DNA of 64,000 nt from Spirirestis rafaelensis WJT71-NPBG6 (lineage in GTDB: Bacteria > Cyanobacteriota > Cyanobacteriia > Cyanobacteriales > Nostocaceae). Positions 8,831 to 17,536 of this stretch are shown one piece after another (the stretch's first letter is position 1; each line of letters opens with the position of its first letter). The position numbers were made by a program, and so were the translations under genes. The notes under the pieces were generated by a model. That model was not told where the DNA came from, made no database searches, and was given only the letters and a program-made list of their open reading frames with translations. Location of the stretch: assembly GCA_019359015.1 (NCBI GenBank), contig JAHHID010000037.1, positions 1-64,000 of the forward strand, written 5' to 3'.

Positions 8831-9838
8831 ATGATTGAAGTTGATGGTCTCAGTAAAATATACGGCTCAACTACAGCAATTACTGATGTTACTTTTAACG
8901 TAGAGCAAGGTGAGATTTTAGGGTTCTTGGGACCCAATGGTGCTGGTAAAACTACAACCATGCGAATTTTAGCTGGTTATTTACCCGCGACAAGTGGCAC
9001 AGTCAGAATCGCTGGCTACGATGTCCATGAAAATTCTCTCTCAGTACGGCAACGAATTGGCTATTTACCAGAAACACCCCCGTTATATCCAGAGATGACA
9101 GTTGCGTCATTTTTGTATTTTGTGACGCGGATTAAGGGAGTACCGGCAGGCGATCGCACTAACAAGGTAAAAGCAGCGATTAAACGCTGTAATTTAGAAG
9201 ATAAGAGTAATGTAATTATTCGCAAGCTTTCTAAGGGATACCGCCAAAGAGTTGGCATTGCCCAGGCGATCGTCCACGATCCACCAGCTATCATTCTGGA
9301 TGAACCTACTGTTGGACTTGATCCCCGGCAAATCATTGAAGTGCGGAATTTAATTAAAAGTCTCGCGGGTACTCACACAATTATTCTCTCTACGCACATT
9401 TTGCCAGAAGTGAGCATGACCTGTAACCGCGTAGCCATCATTAATCGCGGTAAAGTAGTAGCAACGAATACGCCAGAAAATTTGATGACGCAGTTGACAG
9501 GTGGCTCTGGATATGAATTGGAAATTGCCGGAGAACCTGCCTTAGCCAAACAGGTATTGCAAAACTTACCTGGCGTCAGTCTGGTAGAATCGATGCCCAG
9601 CGGAATGCATGGTCATACCCCAATTGAGGATAACCGAGGTTATTTGCGGGTAATATCGCAGCCAGGAACCGAACCAGGACACGAAATTGTCATGGGGTTG
9701 GTGCGTGCGGGATTTGGTTTATATGAAATGCGACGTGTCAGCGCTACTTTAGAGGATGTGTTCTTGCAACTGACTACAGAAGAAAAAAATTTGCCATCTG
9801 AGGTAGACGATGAAGCCAAAGAAGGAGAAGCAGCGTAA
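8831..9838 (+). CDS. ABC transporter ATP-binding protein, Gld-like exporter
   Basis: A 335-residue ATPase that would power the membrane protein encoded next. It has Walker A GPNGAGKTT near residue 38, the Q-loop region, an ABC signature (LSKGYRQRVGIAQ), Walker B with catalytic glutamate (AIILDEPTVGLD), and the switch histidine in ILSTHILPE. The 100 extra residues after the core end in an acidic tail. The stop codon abuts the next ATG directly, so translation is likely coupled. The set ATPase, permease, GldG-like protein and DUF4340 protein is a recurring bacterial cluster; Gld genes are best known from gliding bacteria, but the substrate here is unknown. Confidence 0.9.
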   Translation: MIEVDGLSKIYGSTTAITDVTFNVEQGEILGFLGPNGAGKTTTMRILAGYLPATSGTVRIAGYDVHENSLSVRQRIGYLPETPPLYPEMTVASFLYFVTRIKGVPAGDRTNKVKAAIKRCNLEDKSNVIIRKLSKGYRQRVGIAQAIVHDPPAIILDEPTVGLDPRQIIEVRNLIKSLAGTHTIILSTHILPEVSMTCNRVAIINRGKVVATNTPENLMTQLTGGSGYELEIAGEPALAKQVLQNLPGVSLVESMPSGMHGHTPIEDNRGYLRVISQPGTEPGHEIVMGLVRAGFGLYEMRRVSATLEDVFLQLTTEEKNLPSEVDDEAKEGEAA

Positions 9839-10651
9839 ATGGGTGTAGTGCTGGGTAATATTATTGCCATTTATCGCCGAGAGTTACAAAGTTATTTTGT
9901 ATCGCCTTTAGCATATGCGATCGCTAGTATTTTTTGGCTATTGTCTGGATTGTTCTTAGTCTTGATTTTGCTGGGACCACAAGGTATTTTACCAACGGTT
10001 GCCGCCTTAGATTTACAAGGGCAACAAATCGGGGTGCCAGTACCACCAATTGATGTTCCCTACGAATTTGTGCGGGCATTTTTGGATCGTATGGGGTGGC
10101 TGTTGCTGTTTGTGCTACCAATTCTTTCTATGGGACTTTATGCCGAAGAACGCAAACGCGGCACTTTGGAACTTTTAGCGACATCACCAATAACCAACTG
10201 GGCAGTAGCTATAGGTAAGTTATTAGGAGTGTTAACATTTTTTACAACAATGGTAGCACCACTGTTGGTGTTTGAAGCGATCGCCTTAAGTGGATCAGCT
10301 CCACCAATATCCCCAACAATTCCCTTGTTAGGTCATCTGGCATTAATCTTACTAGCAGCTGCAATATTGTCTTTAGGGATGTTTATTTCTTCTTTAACAG
10401 ACAGCACAATTTTATCTGCCGTACTTACATTTGCAGTAATTTTATTGCTGTTGTTCGTAGATTTAATCGCCAAAAATGTTGGCGGTGTCGCGGGAGAAGC
10501 TCTAAGTCATCTATCGTTACTCAAACATTACAACACCCTTGTACAAGGAATTTTCGATACTAGCAGCTTAATATTATTTGCTAGTTACATTATTTTAGGC
10601 ATCTTTCTCACGGCACAATCAATTGATGCATTACGATTTCAGCGTAATTAG
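9839..10651 (+). CDS. ABC-2 type permease of the Gld-like exporter
   Basis: A 270-residue integral membrane protein with about six hydrophobic spans (for example residues 20-45, 88-105, 130-155, 165-190, 195-215 and 245-262). It carries the motif GLYAEERKRGTLELLATSPI typical of ABC-2 permeases such as GldF and NosY. A large loop between the first two spans faces out. It starts directly after the ATPase stop, with GAAGGAG upstream as a ribosome site. It should form the channel with the ATPase before it and act with the GldG-like protein after it. Confidence 0.88.
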   Translation: MGVVLGNIIAIYRRELQSYFVSPLAYAIASIFWLLSGLFLVLILLGPQGILPTVAALDLQGQQIGVPVPPIDVPYEFVRAFLDRMGWLLLFVLPILSMGLYAEERKRGTLELLATSPITNWAVAIGKLLGVLTFFTTMVAPLLVFEAIALSGSAPPISPTIPLLGHLALILLAAAILSLGMFISSLTDSTILSAVLTFAVILLLLFVDLIAKNVGGVAGEALSHLSLLKHYNTLVQGIFDTSSLILFASYIILGIFLTAQSIDALRFQRN

Positions 10652-10750
10652 TTAGTGGATGGTGGTTATGAGTTAGTGGTTAGTGGGTATTTGGAGTTGT
10701 AGAGACTCGATGTTCCTCGCGTCTGTAGGGAAGAAGCTGAGTTTTTTTGA

Positions 10751-10796
10751 ACAACTAACCACTAACAACTAACAACTAACAACTAACAACTAACAA
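10751..10796. repeat. Heptamer tandem repeat, CAACTAA
   Basis: Between the permease and the GldG-like gene the unit CAACTAA (with one CCACTAA) is repeated about six times. A mirror-type run, GTTAGTGGTTAGTGGGT, lies nearby at 10672-10690. Both sit within the presumed operon. Confidence 0.85.
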
Positions 10797-10815
10797 AGTA
10801 AAAATATTAATAATT

Positions 10816-12486
10816 ATGAAAAGCATAGCTAAACGAAGACTTTGGAAATATCTATTTTGGTTTGGTCCATTTTTACTTGTTGCTGGTTTAACAGCCGGGT
10901 TAGTATCGCAAAAGTGGGGAGTAATTCCATTAGCATTTTTGGTTGCGGGAATAGTGATCATCGGCTTTTGGTTAATCTGGCAAACTCAACGAACTAACTG
11001 GTGGGGACGCCGTTCTACCCAAGCTGGTACAAATGCCTTAGTTGCAACTCTTGCAGTATTGGCGATTTTAGGTTTAGTTAACTTTTTAGGCACTCGCTAC
11101 CATCTACGAACAGACTTAACTGATGCTCAGTTATTTACCCTTGCGCCGCAATCACGGCAATTGGTACAGTCTTTGCAAAAGCCTGCAAAGGTATGGGTGT
11201 TTGATGTTAATCGAAATCCCCAAGATTTAGAATTACTGGAAAATTATCGACGGCAAAGTTCAAATTTTAAGTTTGAATTTGTAGATCCGCAAGCAAGACC
11301 AGGTTTGGCAGATAAATTTGGCGTGAAAGATTATGGAGAAGTTTACTTAGAATCCCAAGATAGACGACAATTAGTGCAGGTGGTGAATCAGAATGAACGT
11401 CTGTCAGAAATTCGCTTAACTAATCGCTTACAACAAATCAGTAGCACAACCACAGCTAAAGTTTACTTACTTCAAGGTCATGGCGAACGCCAACTTGCAG
11501 CCGGTGAAGGTGCGATTTCCCAAGCAATTCAAGCGTTAGGCGAGAAAAATTTCACCACATCAGCGCTAAATTTGGCAGAAAAATCAGCAGTTCCTGATGA
11601 TGCGGCTGTCGTAATCGTCGCAGGTGCGAAAAAAGCTTTGTTTGACAATGAAGTGAAAGCTTTGCAAAGCTACCTCAATCGAGGTGGTAACTTGTTGCTG
11701 ATGATCGATCCAAATACTGACTCTAAAGTTGATAGTTTACTACAAGAGTGGGGTGTGCGGCTTGATAATCGTTTAGCAGTCGATGTTTCTAACAACGTCG
11801 GGCTTGGTCCTGCGGTTGCTTTAGTGACAGAATACGGGCAACATCCAATCACCAAAGATTTCGGTAACGGCATTTCGCTTTATCCGTTTGCTCGTCCTTT
11901 AGAAGTTACTCCAGTGCCCGGTGTCGAGTCTACCACCCTGATAGTAACCAAACCTTATCCCAGCAGTTGGGCAGAAAGCGACTTGCAAAGCGAAAATTTG
12001 CAGTTTAATGAGGGAAGCGATCGCAAAGGTCCATTAACCTTAGGTGTTGCATTAAAGCGCAAACTATCAGCCAAACCAGCCGCTTTACCTACCCCCACCC
12101 CCAACACTTCACCATTACCATCACCAACCACTCAAAGTAAAGCTACCCCCACACCCATCGCTTCCCCCACTCCTCCCCTCCCCCCCTCTCCCACTCCCCC
12201 CCTCTCCCCCACTTCCACCGAATCACGCTTAGTAGTCTTAGGAAATTCCAATTTCGCCACCGATGGCTTGTTTCAACAACAGTTAAACGGAGACATGTTC
12301 CTCAACTCAGTGACTTGGTTGAGTCAGCAAGATCAACAACCTCTTTCAATTCGTCCCAAAGAAGTCAAAAACCGCCGCATTAACATTACAGGGGCACAGG
12401 CAAATCTTTTAGCATTATCATCTCTGCTAATATTACCCCTAATTGGGTTAGCGGCAGCTGCTGTTCTCTGGTGGAGACGACGGTAA
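10816..12486 (+). CDS. GldG-like exporter auxiliary membrane protein
   Basis: A 556-residue protein of the family of ABC-associated proteins with a large outside domain (GldG/DUF7088 type). The N terminus has two hydrophobic spans (about residues 14-58) and a third near 72-92; the family pattern RTDLTDAQLFTLAPQSRQLVQSL follows. The middle contains YLLQGHGERQL and LLMIDPNTDSKVD. The C terminus ends in one membrane span and a basic tail (LWWRRR). Residues about 420-465 are an unusual Pro/Ser/Thr-rich run (PTPTPNTSPLPSPTTQSK and so on) encoded by C-rich DNA, probably a recent low-complexity expansion between the soluble domain and the closing region. It follows the permease by 164 bases of repeats. 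Confidence 0.8.
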   Translation: MKSIAKRRLWKYLFWFGPFLLVAGLTAGLVSQKWGVIPLAFLVAGIVIIGFWLIWQTQRTNWWGRRSTQAGTNALVATLAVLAILGLVNFLGTRYHLRTDLTDAQLFTLAPQSRQLVQSLQKPAKVWVFDVNRNPQDLELLENYRRQSSNFKFEFVDPQARPGLADKFGVKDYGEVYLESQDRRQLVQVVNQNERLSEIRLTNRLQQISSTTTAKVYLLQGHGERQLAAGEGAISQAIQALGEKNFTTSALNLAEKSAVPDDAAVVIVAGAKKALFDNEVKALQSYLNRGGNLLLMIDPNTDSKVDSLLQEWGVRLDNRLAVDVSNNVGLGPAVALVTEYGQHPITKDFGNGISLYPFARPLEVTPVPGVESTTLIVTKPYPSSWAESDLQSENLQFNEGSDRKGPLTLGVALKRKLSAKPAALPTPTPNTSPLPSPTTQSKATPTPIASPTPPLPPSPTPPLSPTSTESRLVVLGNSNFATDGLFQQQLNGDMFLNSVTWLSQQDQQPLSIRPKEVKNRRINITGAQANLLALSSLLILPLIGLAAAAVLWWRRR

Positions 12487-12736
12487 GGAGATGGGGAAAG
12501 GCTTTTTGAAGAGGGGGAAAGGGGAAAGGGTAAGGGGTAAAGGGAAAAAAGAATATCATGAATTATTTTTAAATAACTCTTCTTACAAACGTCAACGGGA
12601 CGGAAACCGACCCCGCTGAGTTTGCGCTTTATTTCCATACCTTTCCCCTTTGCCCTTTCCACTTGGACCCTCCAAGATTGCCCATTGCCCAATGCCCCAT
12701 GCCCACTAACAACCAACAACTAACAAATGTTAAAAA
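12487..12736. repeat. Repeat-filled intergenic region
   Basis: It holds GGGAAAGG-type runs (12510-12545), a dispersed element around 12595-12620 containing the complement of GTCGGTTTCCGTCCCGT (also in the psaA-psaB gap), CCCATTGCCCAATGCCCCATGCCC (12678-12708), and ACTAACAACCAACAACTAAC just before the DUF4340 gene. No gene of its own is supported. Confidence 0.75.
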
Positions 12737-13357
12737 ATGAAATTGCCAAGAACGACTTTAATTTTGATATTGCTAGCGCTGGGTTTGGGTACTTTTGTCT
12801 ACTTCTATGAAATTAAAGGCGCACCTCAGCGAGAGCAAGTTAAGGAGAACAAACAGCAAATTTTCTCTTTTGCAGCAGATGATGTGCAGTCTTTGACGGT
12901 AAAGACGGAAAATGTGACTTTAAATCTGGAACGTAACAATAATGGTGGTGATACAAAATGGTTGATAAAATCTCCTACAGTCAGTCCAGCAAACGATCCG
13001 ATTGTTTCTTATTTGATGGATTTGCTGGTGAAGGGTAAAAGCGATCGCACTTTATTAATTCCAGCTAACCAGCTTGCAGGTTTTGGTTTAGATCAACCCC
13101 AAGCAACTATTAATATCAACCTCAAAAATCAGAAAAATCATCAATTCATTCTGGGTAAAGCTGATTTTAACCGCCGTTTCTTATATGCTCAAGTTGACCC
13201 TACTCCTAAACCAGATGGTAATATAAATGTGCTATTGGTATCCACAGATTTTGAAAATGCAGTTAAACGCGAGCTTTCAGAGTGGAAACAATCTGGAGAT
13301 GATAGTATCAAAGATTTGCCTAGCCCCGTTCAATCCAATCCAGCAAACACCAAATAA
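12737..13357 (+). CDS. DUF4340 protein of the Gld-like exporter cluster
   Basis: A 206-residue protein with an N-terminal membrane anchor (residues 5-24, LILILLALGLGTFVYFYEIKG) and an outside domain. It has the DUF4340 features IFSFAADDVQSLTVKTENVTLNLER, WLIKSPTVSPANDPIVSYLMDLL and FGLDQPQATININLK. It is shorter than many relatives, which often carry two copies of the domain. It lies in the same direction 250 bases after the GldG-like gene and is the fourth member of the cluster. Its role in transport is not known. Confidence 0.8.
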   Translation: MKLPRTTLILILLALGLGTFVYFYEIKGAPQREQVKENKQQIFSFAADDVQSLTVKTENVTLNLERNNNGGDTKWLIKSPTVSPANDPIVSYLMDLLVKGKSDRTLLIPANQLAGFGLDQPQATININLKNQKNHQFILGKADFNRRFLYAQVDPTPKPDGNINVLLVSTDFENAVKRELSEWKQSGDDSIKDLPSPVQSNPANTK

Positions 13358-13515
13358 CTAATTTAAGCATTTACTTGGTGTATTGCTGATTTCTAAAGGA
13401 TTTTACACTCACAACTTGTGTACTAATGAAATAGACAAAACTTAAAGAATAAATAAACAATGATTAATAATTAACAACTTAAAATTCAGCCATCCAGCAA
13501 TTAATAACTTTCATG

Positions 13516-13821
13516 TTAATCCTCATAAATTTTTACGTGTGAGCGGTTAATTAGTAAATCAATAACTCCTTTGTGTTTTTTATGAAACTTTAATAGTTCC
13601 AAATAAGCAAATGGCACTACTATTATCCATAAAATACTAGCTGTTACCAAAATTACACTCGAAAATAAGCGCTGCTCTAAATTCATTTCTTCATCTTGTA
13701 AGAAAAAATGTAGCCATTCTGTAAAGAAACAGTAAGCCATCACCAGGTAAAAAATAATTGCTAAATAAGTAAGAAGTGTGTGCAGCATGTTGCTTCCATA
13801 AATTACTAGTAAATGAACCAT
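13516..13821 (-). CDS. Small membrane protein, unknown function
   Basis: A 101-residue frame with two clear hydrophobic segments, about residues 11-36 and 52-75, a short acidic loop between them (QDEEMNLEQ), and a basic tail (FHKKHKGVID). The start could be the first ATG or the ATG at residue 12. Aromatic-rich helices and the positive C terminus suggest a real two-span inner-membrane protein. No family is recognised. Confidence 0.5.
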   Translation of the reverse strand: MVHLLVIYGSNMLHTLLTYLAIIFYLVMAYCFFTEWLHFFLQDEEMNLEQRLFSSVILVTASILWIIVVPFAYLELLKFHKKHKGVIDLLINRSHVKIYED

Positions 13822-14053
13822 TCGTATGAGAGTTTCGTTTTTCTCAGGTGGCAGTAATTCTCTGATTAGTCTGTAGAAACCATTTTTGTGTTTCCTATTA
13901 TACTCAATTTTTCACGTTTTCTTGATCGCAATATTATCGAAATATTAAAGTATATTTTATACTACCTAAAATCATGTCGAACTTTTATCCTCTTTGTTCC
14001 TCTGTATTCTTATGTACATAGGTGAAAACTTTATAAAAGAAAAAGTTAAGTAA

Positions 14054-14263
14054 TTGGTAACTATAGTTACCAATTATCATTATGATGCCAGTCTTAATAC
14101 TGTATATTTCTATGGTTACAGGCTTGTGCGATCGGGTGGAAAGGCAGATGATGAAATAAATTTACGCACCAACTATGATAGTATTTTTATCTATAATTTT
14201 TCCGAAAAAAAAGTTATTACTTACCCACAGATTACCTTGGCTGAAGCTTACGAATTAAATTAA
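14054..14263 (+). CDS. Small hypothetical protein
   Basis: A 69-residue ORF opened by TTG, with no ATG inside. The translation has a beta-strand look (ASLNTVYFYGYRLVRSGG, SIFIYNFSEKKVITYPQ) and no low complexity. No convincing ribosome site precedes it. It may be a small real gene or the remnant of one. Confidence 0.35.
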   Translation: MVTIVTNYHYDASLNTVYFYGYRLVRSGGKADDEINLRTNYDSIFIYNFSEKKVITYPQITLAEAYELN

Positions 14264-14409
14264 ATAAACATAATTTAATTCTTTTCCTCCAATGCTTTAA
14301 ATCAGATTAAAATGAATTCGCTCAGGCAATAGCTCTATAAACTTACTTTGTTAATGGTGATTTTACTTAAAGGTTATCTTTGCGCTGAAGCTAGTCTTTC
14401 TATATTATT

Positions 14410-15264
14410 ATGACAAGTCCAACCGCAACATTGTTAATTTCCTGCCCCGATCAACGGGGGCTAGTGGCGAAAATTGCCAACTTCATCTATGCTAATGGTG
14501 GCAATATCATCCACGCAGACCAGCATACAGACTTTGCCGCTGGTTTATTTCTGACTCGCATTGAATGGCAGTTGGATGGATTTAATTTGCCGCGAGAATT
14601 CATTGCACCAGCATTTAACGCGATCGCCCAACCTTTAGGTGGAAAGTGGGAACTGCATTTTTCTGATACTATCCCGCGTATTGCCATTTGGGTAAGTAAG
14701 CAAGATCATTGTCTATTTGACTTAATTTGGCGACAACGTGCGAAAGAGCTGACATCGGAAATTCCCCTAATTATCAGCAACCATTCTGATTTAAAGGTGG
14801 TGGCAGAGAAATTTAATATCGATTATCATCATATTCCCATTACTAAAGATACAAAATCGGAACAGGAAGCCAAACAACTAGAATTACTGCGGCAGTACAA
14901 AATTGATTTGGTTGTATTGGCTAAATATATGCAAGTTGTCAGTGCAGATTTTCTTGCTAAATTTCCCCAAGTTATTAATATCCACCACTCATTTTTACCA
15001 GCTTTTGTCGGCGCAAATCCGTATCATAGAGCTTTTGAACGTGGTGTAAAAATTATTGGTGCAACGGCTCATTACGCCACTGCTGATTTAGATGCGGGTC
15101 CAATTATTGAGCAAGATGTGGTGCGAGTCAGTCACCGCGATGAAGTTGAAGATTTAATTAGAAAAGGTAAGGATTTGGAGCGCGTTGTATTAGCAAGGGC
15201 AGTGCGTTTACACTTACAAAATCGCGTTTTGGTATATGGTAATCGGACGGTGGTTTTTGAGTGA
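14410..15264 (+). CDS. purU: Formyltetrahydrofolate deformylase
   Basis: PurU hydrolyses 10-formyltetrahydrofolate to formate and tetrahydrofolate, balancing one-carbon units for purine synthesis. The 284-residue chain has an N-terminal ACT domain (LLISCPDQRGLVAKIANFI, residues 8-26) and a formyltransferase-fold catalytic domain from about residue 87. The catalytic set is visible: N and H in VINIHHSFLPAF and D in DLDAGPIIEQD. The segment VGANPYHRAFERGVKIIG is typical of PurU. It stands alone in its direction. Confidence 0.95.
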   Translation: MTSPTATLLISCPDQRGLVAKIANFIYANGGNIIHADQHTDFAAGLFLTRIEWQLDGFNLPREFIAPAFNAIAQPLGGKWELHFSDTIPRIAIWVSKQDHCLFDLIWRQRAKELTSEIPLIISNHSDLKVVAEKFNIDYHHIPITKDTKSEQEAKQLELLRQYKIDLVVLAKYMQVVSADFLAKFPQVINIHHSFLPAFVGANPYHRAFERGVKIIGATAHYATADLDAGPIIEQDVVRVSHRDEVEDLIRKGKDLERVVLARAVRLHLQNRVLVYGNRTVVFE

Positions 15265-15313
15265 TTTGCTTTTGCTTTGCCCACCCGACAATTTAGATTT
15301 TTCAGGCATCATA

Positions 15314-15541
15314 TTATGTCCGGTTAATCATACACATTTGATAGAGAGACCTTCCTCCTGAACGTTCTGAACCTGAATCATACTGGGCAATAAATACTGG
15401 AGTTGCTGATACTTGTACTGGTTGCGTTGTCGTTGTATAACCAGCCAAACTAGGAGTTAATCTGAAAATAGTCACAAGCATGACACTGATACAAACCAAT
15501 GTCAACCAGAAAGCCTTTGTAAACAGACTTTGTATTTTCAA
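15314..15541 (-). CDS. Small secreted peptide with ERSGGR motif, possible PatX-like signal
   Basis: A 75-residue ORF. It begins with TTG at 15541, supported by AGAGGAA about 9 bases upstream. Residues 9-32 form a signal peptide-like hydrophobic stretch (FWLTLVCISVMLVTIF) ending near SLAGYT. The mature part is short and ends GSERSGGRSLYQMCMINRT. In heterocyst-forming cyanobacteria, small exported proteins carrying RGSGR or RGTGR (PatS, PatX, also HetN) inhibit HetR. ERSGGR is a rearranged form of ERGSGR, so membership is a suggestion only. AT-rich intergenic DNA lies on both sides. Confidence 0.5.
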   Translation of the reverse strand: MKIQSLFTKAFWLTLVCISVMLVTIFRLTPSLAGYTTTTQPVQVSATPVFIAQYDSGSERSGGRSLYQMCMINRT

Positions 15542-15943
15542 AATGAAAATTCCTCTTTTAAGTTTGATGCTGCATAAGTTTTTTACTTTACGCCGTATAA
15601 TTCCGGGGGTGTAATTACTTAACCTTTAATGATTTTAATTAAACCATGAATTAAGTGCAATTACTAGATAGAAAAATACATTCATACAAACCAAAACTCT
15701 GGATTCCTCAGACCTCACAAGCGGGTTGAATACAGGATAATGCAACGGTTTGGGTGTGACTGAACTAAAAAAGTCACTGACTATAATTTGGAATAAATTT
15801 ACGAAAGTTTTATAAATTTACTTCTAGCCTTGTTGAAAAATTTATAATTTATTCTTTCTTAGAGGATGCATGTGAAAGTATTATATGAAACCTAAAAACC
15901 TCTAGTAACGAGGTGAATTCCGAAAGTTTGATATTATCAGTCT
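15542..15943. other. Intergenic region, no gene recognised
   Basis: About 400 AT-rich bases between the small secreted peptide gene and the end of the potC-like gene. I see no ORF with protein character, no tRNA and no strong terminator hairpin. It must contain the promoter for the minus-strand peptide gene. Confidence 0.45.
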
Positions 15944-16741
15944 TTATTCTCTGGTGGAAGCGCGAATCAATTCAGCGATAAAAGCGACGATCGCAGATAT
16001 TAAAATTAAGATGACGCTGAGAGCGTTAATGTCTGGCTTAACTCCAGTTCTGATGCGGCTGAAAATTTCCATTGGCAGTGTGTTGGAACCACTACCCGCG
16101 GTGAAGCTGGCGATGAGGAAGTCATCTAAGCTGAGTACAAAGGCAAGCAGACAACCGGCTATAATCCCAGGCATCAATTGAGGCAGCAATACTTGGATGA
16201 AGGCTTGTACTGGTGTGGCTCCTAAATCAAGTGCTGCTTCTTCTAAGTGGGGATCTATGTTGCTAAGTCGAGATGAAACTACAAGTGCAACGTATGCCAG
16301 ACAGAAGACGACATGAGCAGCAACAATTGTCCACAAACTTAAGGGGATGGCAAACGCTGCTAAAAAAACTAGGGTAGCTACGGCGATCGCAATATCGGGA
16401 ATAATCAATGGCAGATAAGAAATTCCCCGATACAATGTCTTTCCTGGAAACTGATAACGCGCTATCCCCACCGCCATCAACGTTCCCAGCACTGCTGCTA
16501 TACTCACTGCACTACAGGCAACTATTAAACTGTTTTTTAGAGCAGATAAAATACGTTCATCACTGAATAGTTTTTTATACCAATCAAGGGTGAATCCTTG
16601 CCAAGTTGCACTGTAAGGCGACGAGTTAAAGCTATAAAAGGCAAGTACCAAAATCGGCAGATACATCACCACAAACATCAGTAGTGAGAAAACCGCTTGC
16701 CATACGACACGCGGTTTTTTCTGGGATGAAGATAGATTCAC
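15944..16741 (-). CDS. potC: Polyamine-type ABC transporter permease, PotC-like
   Basis: A 265-residue inner-membrane protein with six predicted spans. It has the binding-protein-dependent permease loop EEAALDLGATPVQAFIQVLLPQLMPGI (EAA motif) and the PotC-like C terminus FVLSLDDFLIASFTAGSG..TLPMEIFSRIR. It would form the spermidine/putrescine channel with a PotB-like partner. No potA, potB or potD is next to it: the neighbours are an intergenic region with a tiny ORF and the ERSGGR peptide, so the partners must lie elsewhere. Confidence 0.85.
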   Translation of the reverse strand: MNLSSSQKKPRVVWQAVFSLLMFVVMYLPILVLAFYSFNSSPYSATWQGFTLDWYKKLFSDERILSALKNSLIVACSAVSIAAVLGTLMAVGIARYQFPGKTLYRGISYLPLIIPDIAIAVATLVFLAAFAIPLSLWTIVAAHVVFCLAYVALVVSSRLSNIDPHLEEAALDLGATPVQAFIQVLLPQLMPGIIAGCLLAFVLSLDDFLIASFTAGSGSNTLPMEIFSRIRTGVKPDINALSVILILISAIVAFIAELIRASTRE

Positions 16742-16834
16742 GTTTATTTTGAGCTAAGTCTTCCTTATCAAAATCGATAATATCATTTTTAATGTCAATA
16801 GTCAATCATTATATCTTCTTTATTTCCCGCGATG

Positions 16835-16895
16835 TCTTGCGACAAGCCCTTCTGCTGTCCGAGACGCTCCGCGTCTTTGCTTCTTCCTGGGGATA
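16835..16895. repeat. Dispersed palindromic repeat
   Basis: GCGATGTCTTGCGACAAGCC followed by CGAGACGCTCCGCGTCTTTG forms short self-complementary arms (GACGCTCCGCGTC). The same GACGC/GCGTC vocabulary is used by the inverted repeat at 54568-54719. Confidence 0.5.
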
Positions 16896-16920
16896 AGTGC
16901 AAATGTGTACTTTGACAAAA

Positions 16921-16957
16921 AAACACTAGGTCTTGTAAAATAGCAAACCCAGTGTTT
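16921..16957 (-). terminator. Hairpin with T runs on both sides
   Basis: The arms AAACACTAGGTCTTG and CAAACCCAGTGTTT pair with small mismatches and are flanked by A and T runs, so it can end transcription in either direction. On the minus strand it follows the 25-residue ORF at 16967-17044 by only 9 bases. Confidence 0.65.
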
Positions 16958-16966
16958 TTTTGTTGT

Positions 16967-17044
16967 TTACATGAGTAGGTTAACTCCAACCCAGTAAAGA
17001 ATGAGAACTGAAACAACGCTTAACCACAAAATTCCTTTGTTCAT
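16967..17044 (-). CDS. Tiny single-span membrane protein
   Basis: A 25-residue ORF (starting MNKGILWLSVV and ending GVNLLM) that is one hydrophobic helix with a single lysine at its N terminus, like the small subunits of photosynthetic and respiratory complexes. I could not match it to a known one (it is not PetN, PetL, PetG, PsbT or PsaM). Support comes from its composition and the terminator-like hairpin immediately after the stop; no clear ribosome site is seen. Confidence 0.45.
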   Translation of the reverse strand: MNKGILWLSVVSVLILYWVGVNLLM

Positions 17045-17536
17045 ATCTAAATTATTGTTTATGGGATTTTTACTAGTTGAGCGGGCATAGCGTTGTAAAA
17101 CTTAGGGAATAAGCTATGACAATAGCATTTTCCCTAGCTCTTATTAGCTATTCCCAATTAATCATCAAATTTGCTTCAATTTGCGCTTTTAGGACGCTAT
17201 TGAACAACCATTATCTATTTGGTTGTTACTACTATTTTAGCGAGTACCACAACATTTTGACCAGCATAAAATTTTTAAAATGGTATATATCTGAAGATAG
17301 ATAATAATCTGAATTTAGTGAGTTCTCAAAAACTTTCCTCTCTCAAGAGATAGTGATTTCCTTCCTTCCGGTAGACAGGGATTCGTGAGATATATACATA
17401 TAATTTAAATTAAATTCTTGTCTTGCAACAGTTTGTTTTCAAACTTAATTCTTATACAGGGTGCATGAATTGAAAACACTTTTGAGTAAGAAAGCAAGCG
17501 TTTTAAATACAAGTCTTATTTATTGGGAGGTTTGTA
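17045..17536. other. Intergenic region upstream of glycosyltransferase
   Basis: About 490 AT-rich bases. A 62-codon plus-strand ORF at 17116-17304 has no family look or ribosome site, and I do not count it. The final part holds the promoter and GGGAGG ribosome site of the next gene. Confidence 0.45.

Noticed and set aside
12333-12719. 128-codon minus-strand ORF over the GldG-like end and the spacer
   Set aside because: Made of the shadow of the gene plus repeat sequence (GVGFRPVDV); no family look.
16795-17016. 73-codon minus-strand ORF
   Set aside because: Crosses a terminator hairpin and dispersed repeat, and overlaps the better 25-residue ORF in another frame.
17116-17304. 62-codon plus-strand ORF
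   Set aside because: No ribosome site, AT-rich chance-like composition, no homology recalled.
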